Numbered from the stretch's first letter, positions 51,114 to 60,406 are shown. The stretch is 64,000 nucleotides of DNA from Paenibacillus tyrphae (GCF_000722545.1 NZ_JNVM01000015.1:124001-188000); one strand, 5' to 3'. The notes: generated by a model from the sequence alone, not told the origin. Numbers and translations are program-made.

Positions 51114-53159
51114 TCATACCTTAAACCGGGACATCAATTCCCGAAGCTCCTCGACCATGAGCGTCAACGATTCGGAAGAGGCGGCAATCTCCTCCATCGC
51201 CGCGAGCTGCTCCTCGCTGGAGGCGGCCACATGCTGCGCATTGGCCGCGGCCTCCCGCGCGATCCGGGATAGCTCCTGCGTCGTTGCGTTCACCTGCTCG
51301 GAGCTGGCGGACATTTGCTGGGAAGCGGCGGAAACCTCTTGGATTTGATCGTCCATTGCATGAATGTGGTGCAGAATGGCTTGGAACGCCTCGCCTGCTT
51401 GACCGACCAAGCGGGTCCCCCGCTCCATTTCTACGGCGCCCGTTTCCACCGAGGCGGCAGCCTCCGCGGCGAAGCTCCGGATTTGACCGATCAGCTCTCC
51501 GACCTGCTCGGCGGATTGCTTCGTTTGCTCGGACAGCTTGCGGATCTCGTGGGCCACCACGGCAAATCCTTTGCCGTGCTCCCCGGCCCTGGCCGCTTCA
51601 ATCCCCGCGTTCAGCGAGAGCACATTCGTTTGGTTGCTGATCCCGGTAATCACTTCCATGATTTTGCCGATTTCCCGGGAGCGCGCGTTGAGCTGCCGGA
51701 TGATGTCGGCCGTCTGCTTGGCGTTCTCGTTCACGTGATTCATGCCGGCTACCGCTTCCTGAATTTTCTCGTTGCCCTCCGAAGCTTTCGCCGTCGTTTC
51801 CTCGGAGGAATCGCGGACTAGGGAAGACGACTCGGCAATGCGTTGAATCCCAAGCGTCAGCTCATCCATCGCCCGGACGGTTTCCTCCGCTCCGCGAAGC
51901 TGCACATCGGCGCCCAGCGCGACCTCCTGAATCGTCGTGGAAATGTTTTCCGCCACCTTGCTGGTCTGCTCGGCGCTGGCGGACAGCTGCTCGGAGGTGG
52001 ACGCGGCATGCAGCGTATGCTCGGACACCTTATTCAGCATCTGTCTAAGCTCGCCGGTCGTCCGGTTGAAGTGCTCCGACATTTGCCCGAATTCGTCCCG
52101 GCTCGAGACCGCAATGTGATGCGTGAAATCCCCCGCCACCAGCTTCTCGGACAGCTTGTTCAGCTTGGCGATTTGGATGGTAATCCCGCGGCTGTAGACC
52201 AGAATGACTGCCGCAATCAGCAGAATTCCGGCCAGTCCGATCAGACATAGCTTGAACAACAGCTGCGTAAGCGGCTCCGTCCATTCCTTGTCCGGCATCA
52301 CGACCGCAAGAATCCACTGCGTCCTCGGGATTTCTTTATAGAACACGTGGTTCACGCCGTTTGCGCCTGCGTACGTCGTGTTCCCGTTTTTGTTTTGTAG
52401 CAGCTCTTGACCCAAACCGGCCAATGCGGAATCGGGGTCCTGCTGGAGCTTGGATTTCATGACTTTCCCCTGATCCGGGCCGGCCAAATAAGTGCCGTCC
52501 TTATGGATAAGCAACGCCCAGCCCGTAGCCCCGACCTTCATATCCGCCACGGTCTTTTGCAGCGTGGACAGATCGATATCCCCCGTCACCACGCCGATAA
52601 ACTGTTTGGCGGTGTTATAGACGGGAGCAGACGCCGTCACCATAGACACTTTCGTAACATTGTCATAGTACGGATCGGTATAAACGGTATCCTTTTGATT
52701 AACGGCGGCTTTGTACCAATTTTGGTTCAAATAATCGTAGGCGGGATCGTTGTAGTCTTCCGTCGATTTGATGCTGTCCTTATCCCGAAAGGCATACGTG
52801 GAGAAATATTTCGTTTTCGGGTTATAGACGCCGGGTTCGAAAAAAATCCCGAGACCGAACGTCTCCCCGTTCACTCGCACCCCCCCTTTCATCATGGACT
52901 GGTAATCCTGAAGCGTAAGCTTCGTATAGGTATCCTCGACCGTATGGGCGATCATCTCCGGAAGCCTCATGTGCGCTACGAGCCGGGTATCGATATCGTT
53001 CGAGATGCTCTTCAATTGCTCGTTCATGCCATATCGGCTCTGGTCGAGAATGATCCCCTTGGCATAAACATAAGCGGCGACTAGGACGGCAGCAAACAAA
53101 ACAAGCACGGCAGGCATAAACAAGAGGAACGTTTTGGCTTTGACGCTTCGAAGTCTCAT
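51114..53159 (-). CDS. Methyl-accepting chemotaxis protein with dCache sensor
   Basis: 681 residues from ATG 53159 (AGGGAG upstream). First helix about 8-30; an extracellular dCache-type double PAS (about 35-285) with 'WYKAAVNQKDTVYTDPYYD' and 'GVVTGDIDLSTLQ'; second helix about 290-312; HAMP; then the long coiled-coil signalling domain with the hairpin tip 'GISNQTNVLSLNAGIEAARAGE' and 'GKGFAVVAHEIRKLSEQT'. The 'YYD'-type pocket suggests amino acid or organic acid sensing. Signals to the CheA complex at the pole. Confidence 0.92.
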   Translation of the reverse strand: MRLRSVKAKTFLLFMPAVLVLFAAVLVAAYVYAKGIILDQSRYGMNEQLKSISNDIDTRLVAHMRLPEMIAHTVEDTYTKLTLQDYQSMMKGGVRVNGETFGLGIFFEPGVYNPKTKYFSTYAFRDKDSIKSTEDYNDPAYDYLNQNWYKAAVNQKDTVYTDPYYDNVTKVSMVTASAPVYNTAKQFIGVVTGDIDLSTLQKTVADMKVGATGWALLIHKDGTYLAGPDQGKVMKSKLQQDPDSALAGLGQELLQNKNGNTTYAGANGVNHVFYKEIPRTQWILAVVMPDKEWTEPLTQLLFKLCLIGLAGILLIAAVILVYSRGITIQIAKLNKLSEKLVAGDFTHHIAVSSRDEFGQMSEHFNRTTGELRQMLNKVSEHTLHAASTSEQLSASAEQTSKVAENISTTIQEVALGADVQLRGAEETVRAMDELTLGIQRIAESSSLVRDSSEETTAKASEGNEKIQEAVAGMNHVNENAKQTADIIRQLNARSREIGKIMEVITGISNQTNVLSLNAGIEAARAGEHGKGFAVVAHEIRKLSEQTKQSAEQVGELIGQIRSFAAEAAASVETGAVEMERGTRLVGQAGEAFQAILHHIHAMDDQIQEVSAASQQMSASSEQVNATTQELSRIAREAAANAQHVAASSEEQLAAMEEIAASSESLTLMVEELRELMSRFKV

Positions 53160-53325
53160 GAAGGCAGCTCCCTTTGGATGGATATATAGAACCATTTTCC
53201 AAATATCATTCGACATATTTCGCCAAAAACCTCTGACTCCTGCAAGTTTACATGCCTTTTATATTTTCGCCCGGGCAGCGAACCTTATGATGCTCACAGT
53301 CTATTTTTATAGACTAAGCGTACCC

Positions 53326-54189
53326 CTATATCCGATTACCGCGCAAAAAGGCCAGCATCGCCTCGTCCGTCTCCTCCGCGCCCTTCCCGAGCCAAATTAA
53401 ATGGCCCCATGTGTCCAACAGCCGAAGTTCCGACTGCGGAAGATGGCGATGCGCGTGAAACGCGTGCTCCAACGAGACGAGACGGTCGTTTTTGCTGTGC
53501 AGTACAAGAGCCGGGCACCGTACATTTTCCAGCTCCGTCGGGACGATGTCCCCGGTCTGGGACAGATCGATGAAAAAGCCGTGACCCGACCGCTGCCGGT
53601 TGTTCATCCGGCGGATCGCTTCCCAATCTCCATCGCCGGCCTTGGTGACGATTACGCTCTGGGACAGGGTACTGAACGAAGGCGCCATCTGCCGAAAAAT
53701 GAAACTCGGAAACCGGTTGTTCAAGCGGCCGAGCAGCTTCCAGACCGCCTCTTCCGCAGGGGGGCGGAACAGCAGCCGCGCCACGCGGTATTCCTTGTCT
53801 TGCGGAGTCAACCAAGCCTTCGTGACCGCGCATTGCAGCGTGAACGTGCGGATACGTTCCGGGTATAACGAAGCGAAGCGGATGCCGCTTGGGCCGCCGG
53901 CCGAGACGGCCAGCAAATGCACCTTGCCGAGCTGCAGCCGGTCCAGCAAGCCATTGTATGCCTGGCAAGCCTGAGTCAAGCTCGATCCAAGCTCCTTGGA
54001 GGTGCCGCCATACCCTGCGCGGGACGGGGTAATCAGGGAATAGCCCTGACGGATCAAGGCCTCGTAGCCGAATTCCTCGTAACAGTTGGAATGCCCGCCG
54101 TGCATCACAAGAATCGGCTCGCCCTCTCCTGCAACGGAGTATTCCAAGGGCAGGTCTTCGAATCGGTAAACATCCAAGCGCCGGTTCAT
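53326..54189 (-). CDS. Alpha/beta hydrolase
   Basis: 287 residues. Oxyanion region 'VMHGGHSN', nucleophile elbow 'LLAVSAGGPSG' (AxSxG rather than GxSxG), and catalytic His in 'DTWGHLIW'. Overlaps the TetR gene by 4 nt, so the two are translationally coupled and under the same operator. Substrate unknown: esters, lactones or peroxides are possible. Confidence 0.85.
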   Translation of the reverse strand: MNRRLDVYRFEDLPLEYSVAGEGEPILVMHGGHSNCYEEFGYEALIRQGYSLITPSRAGYGGTSKELGSSLTQACQAYNGLLDRLQLGKVHLLAVSAGGPSGIRFASLYPERIRTFTLQCAVTKAWLTPQDKEYRVARLLFRPPAEEAVWKLLGRLNNRFPSFIFRQMAPSFSTLSQSVIVTKAGDGDWEAIRRMNNRQRSGHGFFIDLSQTGDIVPTELENVRCPALVLHSKNDRLVSLEHAFHAHRHLPQSELRLLDTWGHLIWLGKGAEETDEAMLAFLRGNRI

Positions 54190-54806
54190 TGGCCTTCTCT
54201 CGTTCCATCGGCATCCGAAGCCGTAAGTCCGTTGACCACAAAACGGATCAGGAGCTCCACTACCCGCTCGTAGACGTCCCCGAGCTCGGCTTTGTGCAGC
54301 GAGACGAAGACAACCGCCCGAAGCAGCCCGGACACGACCTCATGCTCCAGCGGAAGCATGGCCCCTTGGCTCTGCCATTTCTCGAAGAGCTGCTGTGCGG
54401 CGCGGGTATCCTCCTCCGCATGCTGCTGCATCGTTTCCTGCGGCAGCTTCCGGACTAGCTGCTCCCATTCGTCCTGCCGGAATACCCGCTGCAGGAACGG
54501 ATTCGCATCAATCGTCTCGAAGCTCGTCCGAAACAGCTCGTGGAGCAGGACTTTAGGCGGAAGCTCCGAGGACAGCATATCCGCCAGCAGCCGGTCTTTG
54601 AAGCCTTCCTCCCGCTTGGCGATCTCGAAGTACAATTCTTCCTTGGTGTCAAAAAAGCTGTAGAACGAGCCCTTCGCGATGCCGCAAGTGGCCACGATAT
54701 CGTCCAGGCTCGTCTTCTTCAAGCCGTATTGGACGAACAGCTCCTTTCCTTTGGATAACAAGCATTCGCGAATCGCTTCTTTCTCCTCTTTGCGAAATTT
54801 CGGCAT
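54186..54806 (-). CDS. TetR-family transcriptional repressor
   Basis: 206 residues with the N-terminal HTH 'TSLDDIVATCGIAKGSFYSFFDTKEELYFEIA', followed by an all-helical ligand domain. It lies between two hydrolase genes in one overlapping operon. A perfect 11-bp dyad covers the operon promoter, which strongly suggests autorepression relieved by a small-molecule ligand that the hydrolases may process. Confidence 0.92.
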   Translation of the reverse strand: MPKFRKEEKEAIRECLLSKGKELFVQYGLKKTSLDDIVATCGIAKGSFYSFFDTKEELYFEIAKREEGFKDRLLADMLSSELPPKVLLHELFRTSFETIDANPFLQRVFRQDEWEQLVRKLPQETMQQHAEEDTRAAQQLFEKWQSQGAMLPLEHEVVSGLLRAVVFVSLHKAELGDVYERVVELLIRFVVNGLTASDADGTREGQ

Positions 54807-54807
54807 C

Positions 54808-56043
54808 TTACTCTTCCTCCCCGCTTGATTTCAGACAGTCGTATACCGCGCGGCGCACGGCATTCTCCCGCGGATTGCGGTCCATATACCCGCCGATCCG
54901 GTTCAAAACATAGGCGTAGCCGAGCCCAAGATCGGGGTCCGCGAAGCAAAACGAGCCTCCCGCGCCGGGATGCCCGAACGCATGCAGGCTGCTGCCGAAC
55001 ATGCGGCTGGGGATCGGCTTCCACAGCCCGAGCGAATAGCCGAGGTCGACCCGGTTCACCCGGTCGAACCAGCCGGAGGCCGGCGGCTCCGCAGGCCGGC
55101 ACAGCTCCTGCATCGTAGAGGCAGCCAGCCCAAGCTTCTCGCCGCCCGTGGCGAACTCGCCGTAAATCCGCGCCATGGCCCGGGCCTCCCCGATTCCGTT
55201 GCCGGACGGAAACTCGATCGATAGCATGTCCCGGTCGTTGAAGTTCGCGTTGGCCACCAGCTGTTTGCGGTCCACCATGCTGCGGGACGTGAGCGATCTC
55301 GGATTCAAAAATCCGGCGAACAACGCCATCGGGATTTCATGAAGATGAAACAATAAGTCCAAGGGACTATCAATTCCCCTCACCTTGGCGAGTCTCGAAT
55401 CCGGCACCTCGTCCGGCAAGCCGATGTAAAATTCCGCTTGCAGCGGCGCGCAAATCTCCTCCTGCAGCAGCCGCCCGAGGCTGCGGCCCCGCGGATCGGT
55501 CCGCCTCAGCAGCTCGCCGATAAACCAGCCGATCGTCCACGTATGATAGCCGTGCGCCGAGCCCGGCTCCCATTCCGGCTTCATCTCCGCCAATCGGCCT
55601 GCGATGTTCGCCGTATCCAAATCGGCGTACCGGTGCAGCTCCAGCCCGTCCAGCGCGCACAAGCCGGCCTGGTGGGACAGCAGCTGCCGGATCGTGACCT
55701 GTTCCTTCCCGTGCTTCCCGAATTCGGGCCAATACCGCGCCACCGGGTCGTCGTAACCGAACCTGCCCCGCGAATGAGCCACGGCGGCACACAGCGCCGC
55801 GAACCCTTTCGTGCTGGAAAACACGGGAACCATCGTATGCTCCTCCCACGGAATCCGCCGCGCCGGGTCCGCGTAGCCTCCCCACAGGTCGACCACCTTC
55901 TCGCCTCGCCAATAGACGGCGCAAGCGGCTCCGGTTTCCCCAAGCCGCTCGAAATTGCGGACAAAAGCCTCTTTTACACCCTCGAAGCCCCGCTTAACCG
56001 TTCCGCCGGCGAAGGCGGACTTCTTCGCTTGTATCATGGTCAC
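54808..56043 (-). CDS. Serine hydrolase of the beta-lactamase class C/esterase EstB type
   Basis: 411 residues. Start is GTG 56043 or ATG 56037; AGAGGCG precedes both. Catalytic SxxK is SSTK ('VFSSTKGFAALC'), the Tyr motif lies in 'HGYHTWTIGW', and the third motif is 'GHPGAGGSFCFADP' (HxG type). These are features of EstB-like esterases and lactonases rather than true beta-lactamases. No signal peptide, so it is cytosolic. First gene of a three-gene operon with TetR and an alpha/beta hydrolase. Confidence 0.87.
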   Translation of the reverse strand: MTMIQAKKSAFAGGTVKRGFEGVKEAFVRNFERLGETGAACAVYWRGEKVVDLWGGYADPARRIPWEEHTMVPVFSSTKGFAALCAAVAHSRGRFGYDDPVARYWPEFGKHGKEQVTIRQLLSHQAGLCALDGLELHRYADLDTANIAGRLAEMKPEWEPGSAHGYHTWTIGWFIGELLRRTDPRGRSLGRLLQEEICAPLQAEFYIGLPDEVPDSRLAKVRGIDSPLDLLFHLHEIPMALFAGFLNPRSLTSRSMVDRKQLVANANFNDRDMLSIEFPSGNGIGEARAMARIYGEFATGGEKLGLAASTMQELCRPAEPPASGWFDRVNRVDLGYSLGLWKPIPSRMFGSSLHAFGHPGAGGSFCFADPDLGLGYAYVLNRIGGYMDRNPRENAVRRAVYDCLKSSGEEE

Positions 56044-56060
56044 GTCGCCTCTTATTCTTA

Positions 56061-56101
56061 TTATATGACCAAATTATAATTTATGGTCATATAAATTGCA
56101 A
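56061..56101 (-). promoter_or_regulatory. Promoter and TetR operator of the hydrolase operon
   Basis: Minus strand: TTGCAA (56096-56101), 17-bp spacer, TATAAT (56073-56078). A perfect 11-bp inverted repeat, TTATATGACCA (56061-56071) and TGGTCATATAA (56084-56094), spans the spacer, the -10 box and the start site, ideal for repression by the TetR protein encoded in the operon. Confidence 0.85.
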
Positions 56102-56154
56102 TGAAAAAAGCTTCTAACCGAAGCCTATTCGACCAAGAATTTATGTCTTTTCTC

Positions 56155-56190
56155 AAAAAAGATGAGTCAGATCGGATGATCCAACTCATT
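56155..56190 (-). terminator. Intrinsic terminator of the small toxin transcript
   Basis: Minus strand: ATGAGT ... ACTCAT stem with an inner GATC/GATC pairing is followed by CTTTTTT, about 70 bp past the toxin stop codon. Confidence 0.65.
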
Positions 56191-56258
56191 AATCAACTTG
56201 TAATTGGCGGATGTTTCTCAGTCAGTATGGTTTCACACCAAAACAAGAACCAAGCGGA

Positions 56259-56345
56259 TTATTTCCTCTTTTCAATATAACCCAACAATGTAATTATAAA
56301 CATTCCGAACGCGAAGAGAACAGAAAGAGCCTGAAATAAATCCAT
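56259..56345 (-). CDS. Putative holin-like type I toxin (28 aa)
   Basis: The ATG at 56345 has a very strong AAAGGAGGAGG upstream. The peptide is a single hydrophobic helix with short polar ends: it opens MDLFQALSVLFAFGMF and closes GYIEKRK. The pattern '(M)..QAL..MF.FGMFI..LL' is that of the Bacillales 'putative holin-like toxin' family (TxpA/BsrG-like membrane toxins). Such toxins are silenced by an antisense RNA; here it would be transcribed from the plus strand across the 3' end. A terminator follows on the same strand. The strong ribosome site and family pattern make it real despite its size. Confidence 0.75.
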   Translation of the reverse strand: MDLFQALSVLFAFGMFIITLLGYIEKRK

Positions 56346-56462
56346 TTAACAGCCTCCTCCTTTCGAAGAGCTGCTCCACCATCTTACAAGTTGTACTTTA
56401 AATTTAGCCCAAAATGGTTAAAACTGGTAGAACATTAAGAACTATTTTTGAACTTTTTGTTT

Positions 56463-56545
56463 CAACATTTTTCGCTAGCGAATGTTGGCTTGTCAGGGAA
56501 TACTAGGAGCAAGCTTGACGAACCGTCGGGGATGTCCAAGCTTGC
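56463..56545. repeat. Palindromic intergenic region
   Basis: A dyad around TTCGC TA GCGAA with outer CAACA/TGTTG arms (about 56463-56487) is followed by a perfect 9-bp inverted repeat GCAAGCTTG (56509-56517) / CAAGCTTGC (56537-56545). It lies between the toxin and the sensor operon. No T run, so not simple terminators; operators or a structured RNA are possible. Confidence 0.5.
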
Positions 56546-56565
56546 AAATTCCGGGTAGTCCTACA

Positions 56566-56594
56566 TTTACTCCCGGGAAGCCGTCACGTATAAT
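56566..56594 (+). promoter_or_regulatory. SigA promoter of the sugar-sensing operon
   Basis: TTTACT (56566-56571), 17-bp spacer, TATAAT (56589-56594), 38 bp before the receptor ATG. Confidence 0.75.
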
Positions 56595-56632
56595 GAGCCT
56601 ATATTTCAACGCGGAATATAAGGAGCGTCCGC

Positions 56633-57619
56633 ATGTCAAACCGAAAATGGAACCTGGGACTTCTTCTCCTCTTTACCGTCTTTGCCTGCTTGCTGCTGCA
56701 ATTCGTGTTCTCTACGCTGCGCATAAGAGAGCTGGTCCGGCCGCTTGAATCCGGTCCCCAGGAAGGAGACCGCCCTCGCCATATCGTCCTGATCCCTCAG
56801 GAGCTGGATAACCCGTATTGGCGGTCCATCGAGCAGGGCGCGCGGGAAGCGGCCCGGCAGTACGGCATGGAGCTGGATTATACCGGACCGTTCCGCATCA
56901 ACCCGGCCGAACAGTCCAAGCTGCTGGAAAAAGCAATCGCAGCCAAGGCCGATGCGATTCTGCTTCAGGGCATCGGTGACCCGCAGTACCGGGGACTGAT
57001 CGACAAAGCGGCCAACCGCGGCATTCCCGTGATCGCGGTCGATACGGACGAGCCGGAAAGTCGGCGGCTGGCTTATGTCGGCACGGACAACACGGAAGCA
57101 GGAAAACGGATGGGCGAGCTTGTGGCGCAGGCGTCGGGAGGCTCGGGAACGATCGGTGTCCTGATCGGCAGCGAAGCGCCCAATCAACGGCTGCGGCTCG
57201 AAGGCTTCCGCTCGGTAATCAGCCGTTATCCGAAGCTGGGGATCGCCGAGGTGCGCTCATCGAACATTTCGCGCCTGCAAGCGGCCGACCAAGCGGCAGC
57301 CATGCTGCTCGGGCATCCGCAGATCGGCTATTTGGCCGGATTCAGCGCCTTGGACGGCCCGGGCATGCTGGAAGCCGCGGGGCGCATCCGGCCGCAGGGG
57401 CTGCGCATTTTTGCGTTCGACGACCTGCCGGAAACGACGGAAGGCGTCCGGCAATGCAAGCTTGCCGCTACGATCGTCCAGCAGCCGCGTCAAATGGGCT
57501 TCGATGCCGTAACGCTGCTGCACGATTATTTTCAAGGCAAAACGCCGCAGCCGCAGCACTATACCGATACGTCCGTGCTTGATCGCAGCGCCTTGGAGAA
57601 CGGGGGAAGCTGCCCATGA
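56633..57619 (+). CDS. Membrane-anchored sugar-binding sensor protein (RbsB/XylFII-like)
   Basis: 328 residues, ATG at 56633 with AAGGAG upstream. One N-terminal anchor helix without a lipobox, then a periplasmic-binding type I fold (Peripla_BP_4): 'IVLIPQELDNPYWRSIEQGAREAARQYGMEL', 'AILLQGIGDPQYRGLIDKAANRGIPVIAVDTD', 'YVGTDNTEAGKRMGEL'. No permease or ATPase is present; instead a LytS/YesM-type kinase overlaps its stop codon. This matches the known XylFII-LytS-YesN logic, where a sugar receptor feeds a kinase rather than a transporter. Confidence 0.85.
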   Translation: MSNRKWNLGLLLLFTVFACLLLQFVFSTLRIRELVRPLESGPQEGDRPRHIVLIPQELDNPYWRSIEQGAREAARQYGMELDYTGPFRINPAEQSKLLEKAIAAKADAILLQGIGDPQYRGLIDKAANRGIPVIAVDTDEPESRRLAYVGTDNTEAGKRMGELVAQASGGSGTIGVLIGSEAPNQRLRLEGFRSVISRYPKLGIAEVRSSNISRLQAADQAAAMLLGHPQIGYLAGFSALDGPGMLEAAGRIRPQGLRIFAFDDLPETTEGVRQCKLAATIVQQPRQMGFDAVTLLHDYFQGKTPQPQHYTDTSVLDRSALENGGSCP

Positions 57620-59070
57620 CGATCCGCACCAAGCTGCTGCTGTTTATTCCCCTGCTCGTGCTGCTCGTCAACTCGGTCACGTTCTTTTTATTCCAGAGCG
57701 GAAAGGTCGTGCAGCAAAGCTACGATCTGATGATGAACCGCATCCTGCTGTACAAGCAGTCCGCCCAGGCGGCGGAGGATCATCTCAAGACGCTCTATGC
57801 GTATTTACTGAATCCGGGCGAAGACCGGAAAGCGGAGCTTGACCGGGAGCGGGCCAAACTGCTGGAGCTGCGGGCCGCGCTTGCCGGGCTCAGCGGCGCG
57901 TCTCCCCATACGTCGGAGCTGACCGGCTACCTCCATCTGCTCGATACGCAGATGGAGCAGGCGCTCGCTGCCCTGCCTGGCGGCACCCCGGCCCGTTACG
58001 AGGAAGCGGAGACCACGACCCGGTTTATCCGCGAGGAAGAGCAGCATCTCGTCGATCTGGAGCTGAGCTCGTATCAGCCGGTCTACAAGCAGATCCAGGC
58101 GGAAAACGACCGCATGAACCGGCTGGCCGCAGCCGTATTCGTCGTCAATACGCTGCTCAGCGTCGTGGTCGCGGTCTGGATCTCCCGCAGCGTTACCGGA
58201 CCGGTCAACCGGCTGGTCGAGATGGCCGGGCAAATTTCCCGGGGGAATCTGAATCCGGAGCCGCCGCCGCTGCAATCGGAGGATGAGCTGGGCATTTTGT
58301 CCGATGCCTTCAAACGGATGCTGGCCGACCTCAAGCTGCTGATCGAGAAGGACAAAGAACGGCTGGAGATGGGCCGGCTGGTGAAGGAGCTCGAGCTTCA
58401 GGCGCTGCAAAGCCAGATTCATCCCCACTTTTTGTTCAATACGCTCAATGCGCTTTCCAAGCTGGCGCTGCTGGAAGGCGCGGAGCGGACAAGCGACCTG
58501 ATCGTGTCGATGTCGAACCTACTGCGCTACAACTTGCGCAAGCTGGACCGGCCGGTGACGCTGCGTGAAGAGCTGGAGCACGTCCGGGAGTACGTGACGA
58601 TCCAGCAGGCCCGCTTCCGCGACCGGTTCCAGATCGAGACGGACATCGACGAGTCCGCGCTGGAGGTGCCCATCCCAGCTCTGACGCTTCAGCCCATCGT
58701 GGAGAATGCGTTCGTGCACGGCATTGAACGGATGGAGCAAGGCGCCGTGATCCGCCTGACGGTCCGGCGCGAGCCGGAGCATATGCGTCTGACCATCTCG
58801 GACAACGGCCGCGGCATGAGCGAGGAAGTCCGGCAAGCCTTGCTGAGGCTGGAGGACGACAACGGCGCAAGATCCGGGCAAGATACAGCAAAAAAGGAAT
58901 CAACCGGACTCGGAACGCGCAACGTGTTCAAGCGGCTGCAGCTGTTTTTCGGGCGCGGCGATCTGGTGGACATCGATAGCAAACCGGGAGAAGGAACGAC
59001 GGTGACGATCCGGATTCCCCGCGGAAAGGAGGGTGAGACGGCGCATGTACCGGCTGATGATCGCAGATGA
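57616..59070 (+). CDS. YesM/LytS-type sensor histidine kinase
   Basis: 484 residues. First helix about 7-28, an extracytoplasmic helical region (about 30-165) where the receptor could dock, second helix about 170-192, HAMP, then His_kinase domain 'LQALQSQIHPHFLFNTLNALSKLALLEG' with the phospho-His, N-box 'LTLQPIVENAFVHGIE' and G-box 'GTGLGTRNV'-type 'GLGTRNVFKRLQLFFG'. Overlaps both neighbouring genes, forming one operon with the receptor and the AraC-type regulator. Confidence 0.9.
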   Translation: MTIRTKLLLFIPLLVLLVNSVTFFLFQSGKVVQQSYDLMMNRILLYKQSAQAAEDHLKTLYAYLLNPGEDRKAELDRERAKLLELRAALAGLSGASPHTSELTGYLHLLDTQMEQALAALPGGTPARYEEAETTTRFIREEEQHLVDLELSSYQPVYKQIQAENDRMNRLAAAVFVVNTLLSVVVAVWISRSVTGPVNRLVEMAGQISRGNLNPEPPPLQSEDELGILSDAFKRMLADLKLLIEKDKERLEMGRLVKELELQALQSQIHPHFLFNTLNALSKLALLEGAERTSDLIVSMSNLLRYNLRKLDRPVTLREELEHVREYVTIQQARFRDRFQIETDIDESALEVPIPALTLQPIVENAFVHGIERMEQGAVIRLTVRREPEHMRLTISDNGRGMSEEVRQALLRLEDDNGARSGQDTAKKESTGLGTRNVFKRLQLFFGRGDLVDIDSKPGEGTTVTIRIPRGKEGETAHVPADDRR

Positions 59071-60391
59071 TGAAGCGTTGGAACGGGAAGGGCTGGAATG
59101 GATCATCCGGCGCGCGATGCCGGATACGTTCCGGGTCGTTCATGCCGAGAACGGACGGAGAGCCATTGAGCTGGCGGAAGAGCATCGTCCGCATATTATT
59201 TTGATGGATGTCAATATGCCCGGCATTCAAGGCTTGGCCGCTTTGCGTGAAATCAAAGAGCGGCTGCACGATGCGAAGCTGGTCGTGGTTACAGCCTACG
59301 ACTATTTTGCCTATGCCAAGGAAGCCTTGTCGCTCGGTGTGAAGGAATATATTGTAAAACCGGCGAAGCGGGAGCAAGTCGTCCGCATGCTGCAGCAGCT
59401 CGTGGAAGAGCTGGAACGGGAGAAGCGCAAGCGGACGGAAGAATTGGAGCTCCGGGACAAAATGTCCCAGCAGCTCCCTTTGATGGAGAACGAGCTCGCC
59501 CTGATGTTCATGGTTGACCAAGTGCTGGACGCCGGCGCCGGACAATTGTCCGAATGGCTCGGCTTCCCTCTTGATCAAGGCTGCACGATGGTCGTTGCTT
59601 TTCCGGAGCTGGCTTTCATACCGGATAAGAAGAAAATCTACGACCTCATCCGCACCTTCGTCAAGGCGCAGGGGGAGCCTTGCATCGTCAGCTCGCTGAT
59701 CGACCGCCACATGGCAATTTTCGTGCGCAAGAAACCGGAAGAAGCTTCGGAGGCCGCATGGAAGGACAAAATCAGGCAGTGCGGAGCAAAGCTGTGCGAA
59801 TTAACCGAGCGGCAGCTCGAATTGGCGGTATCGGTCGGCATCGGGTCGGTCCATAAGGAAGCAGCGGGGCTGCGCACCTCGTATTTCGAGGCCGTTTTTG
59901 CCTCCACCTATTTCGAGCAGGGCGGCAAAGTATGCCTTTTCGACGAGCTGAAAGAAGACAAGGCTGGCGTGCTTCAAGAGCCCGAAGCAAGGTCCGCCCA
60001 CAGAGAAACAGCGCGTCAGTCGTACGTAATCTCGGCGCTGCAGCGCATTCGGGAAGAGCGCGAGCGGCAGACGGTCAATGTCCTTGACAAAGCCAAAAGG
60101 TACATTCAAGAGCGGTTTGCCGAAGAGCTGTCGCTGGAGGAAGTGGCGGATTACGTCCACCTGAATCCCCACTACTTCAGCAAAATTTTCAAGCAGCAGG
60201 TGGGTGAAACGTTTATCGACTTTGTCACGAACCTGCGGATCGGCAGAGCCAAGGAACTGATGGCCTCGACGGATTTAAGCCTGAAGGAAGTATGCTTCGA
60301 GGTAGGGTATAAAGACCCGAACTATTTCAGCCGCGTATTCAAAAAAGTGACCGGCGTGACGCCGACCGACTACCGGGGCCAAACGAAATAA
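59045..60391 (+). CDS. YesN-type response regulator with AraC DNA-binding domain
   Basis: 448 residues from ATG 59045 (GGAGGGTGA upstream), overlapping the kinase end. Receiver: 'MIADDEALEREG', phospho-Asp in 'IILMDVNMPGIQG', Lys in 'YIVKPAKREQ'. Middle helical region of about 200 residues. C-terminal AraC pair of HTHs: 'LSLEEVADYVHLNPHYFSKIFKQQVGETF' and 'SLKEVCFEVGYKDPNYFSRVFKKVTGVTPTDYR'. Likely activates the sugar symporter gene immediately downstream. Confidence 0.92.
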   Translation: MYRLMIADDEALEREGLEWIIRRAMPDTFRVVHAENGRRAIELAEEHRPHIILMDVNMPGIQGLAALREIKERLHDAKLVVVTAYDYFAYAKEALSLGVKEYIVKPAKREQVVRMLQQLVEELEREKRKRTEELELRDKMSQQLPLMENELALMFMVDQVLDAGAGQLSEWLGFPLDQGCTMVVAFPELAFIPDKKKIYDLIRTFVKAQGEPCIVSSLIDRHMAIFVRKKPEEASEAAWKDKIRQCGAKLCELTERQLELAVSVGIGSVHKEAAGLRTSYFEAVFASTYFEQGGKVCLFDELKEDKAGVLQEPEARSAHRETARQSYVISALQRIREERERQTVNVLDKAKRYIQERFAEELSLEEVADYVHLNPHYFSKIFKQQVGETFIDFVTNLRIGRAKELMASTDLSLKEVCFEVGYKDPNYFSRVFKKVTGVTPTDYRGQTK

Positions 60392-60406
60392 ACGAATCAT
60401 GCGGAT

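Noticed and set aside
54808..56043. Serine hydrolase as an antibiotic-resistance beta-lactamase
   Set aside because: SxxK is present, but there is no signal peptide and the third motif is HxG-like as in EstB esterases, so a resistance call is not supported.
56101..56280. 59-codon plus-strand frame starting with ATG
   Set aside because: No ribosome site, crosses a minus-strand terminator and the 3' end of the toxin gene; more likely part of an antisense RNA or chance.
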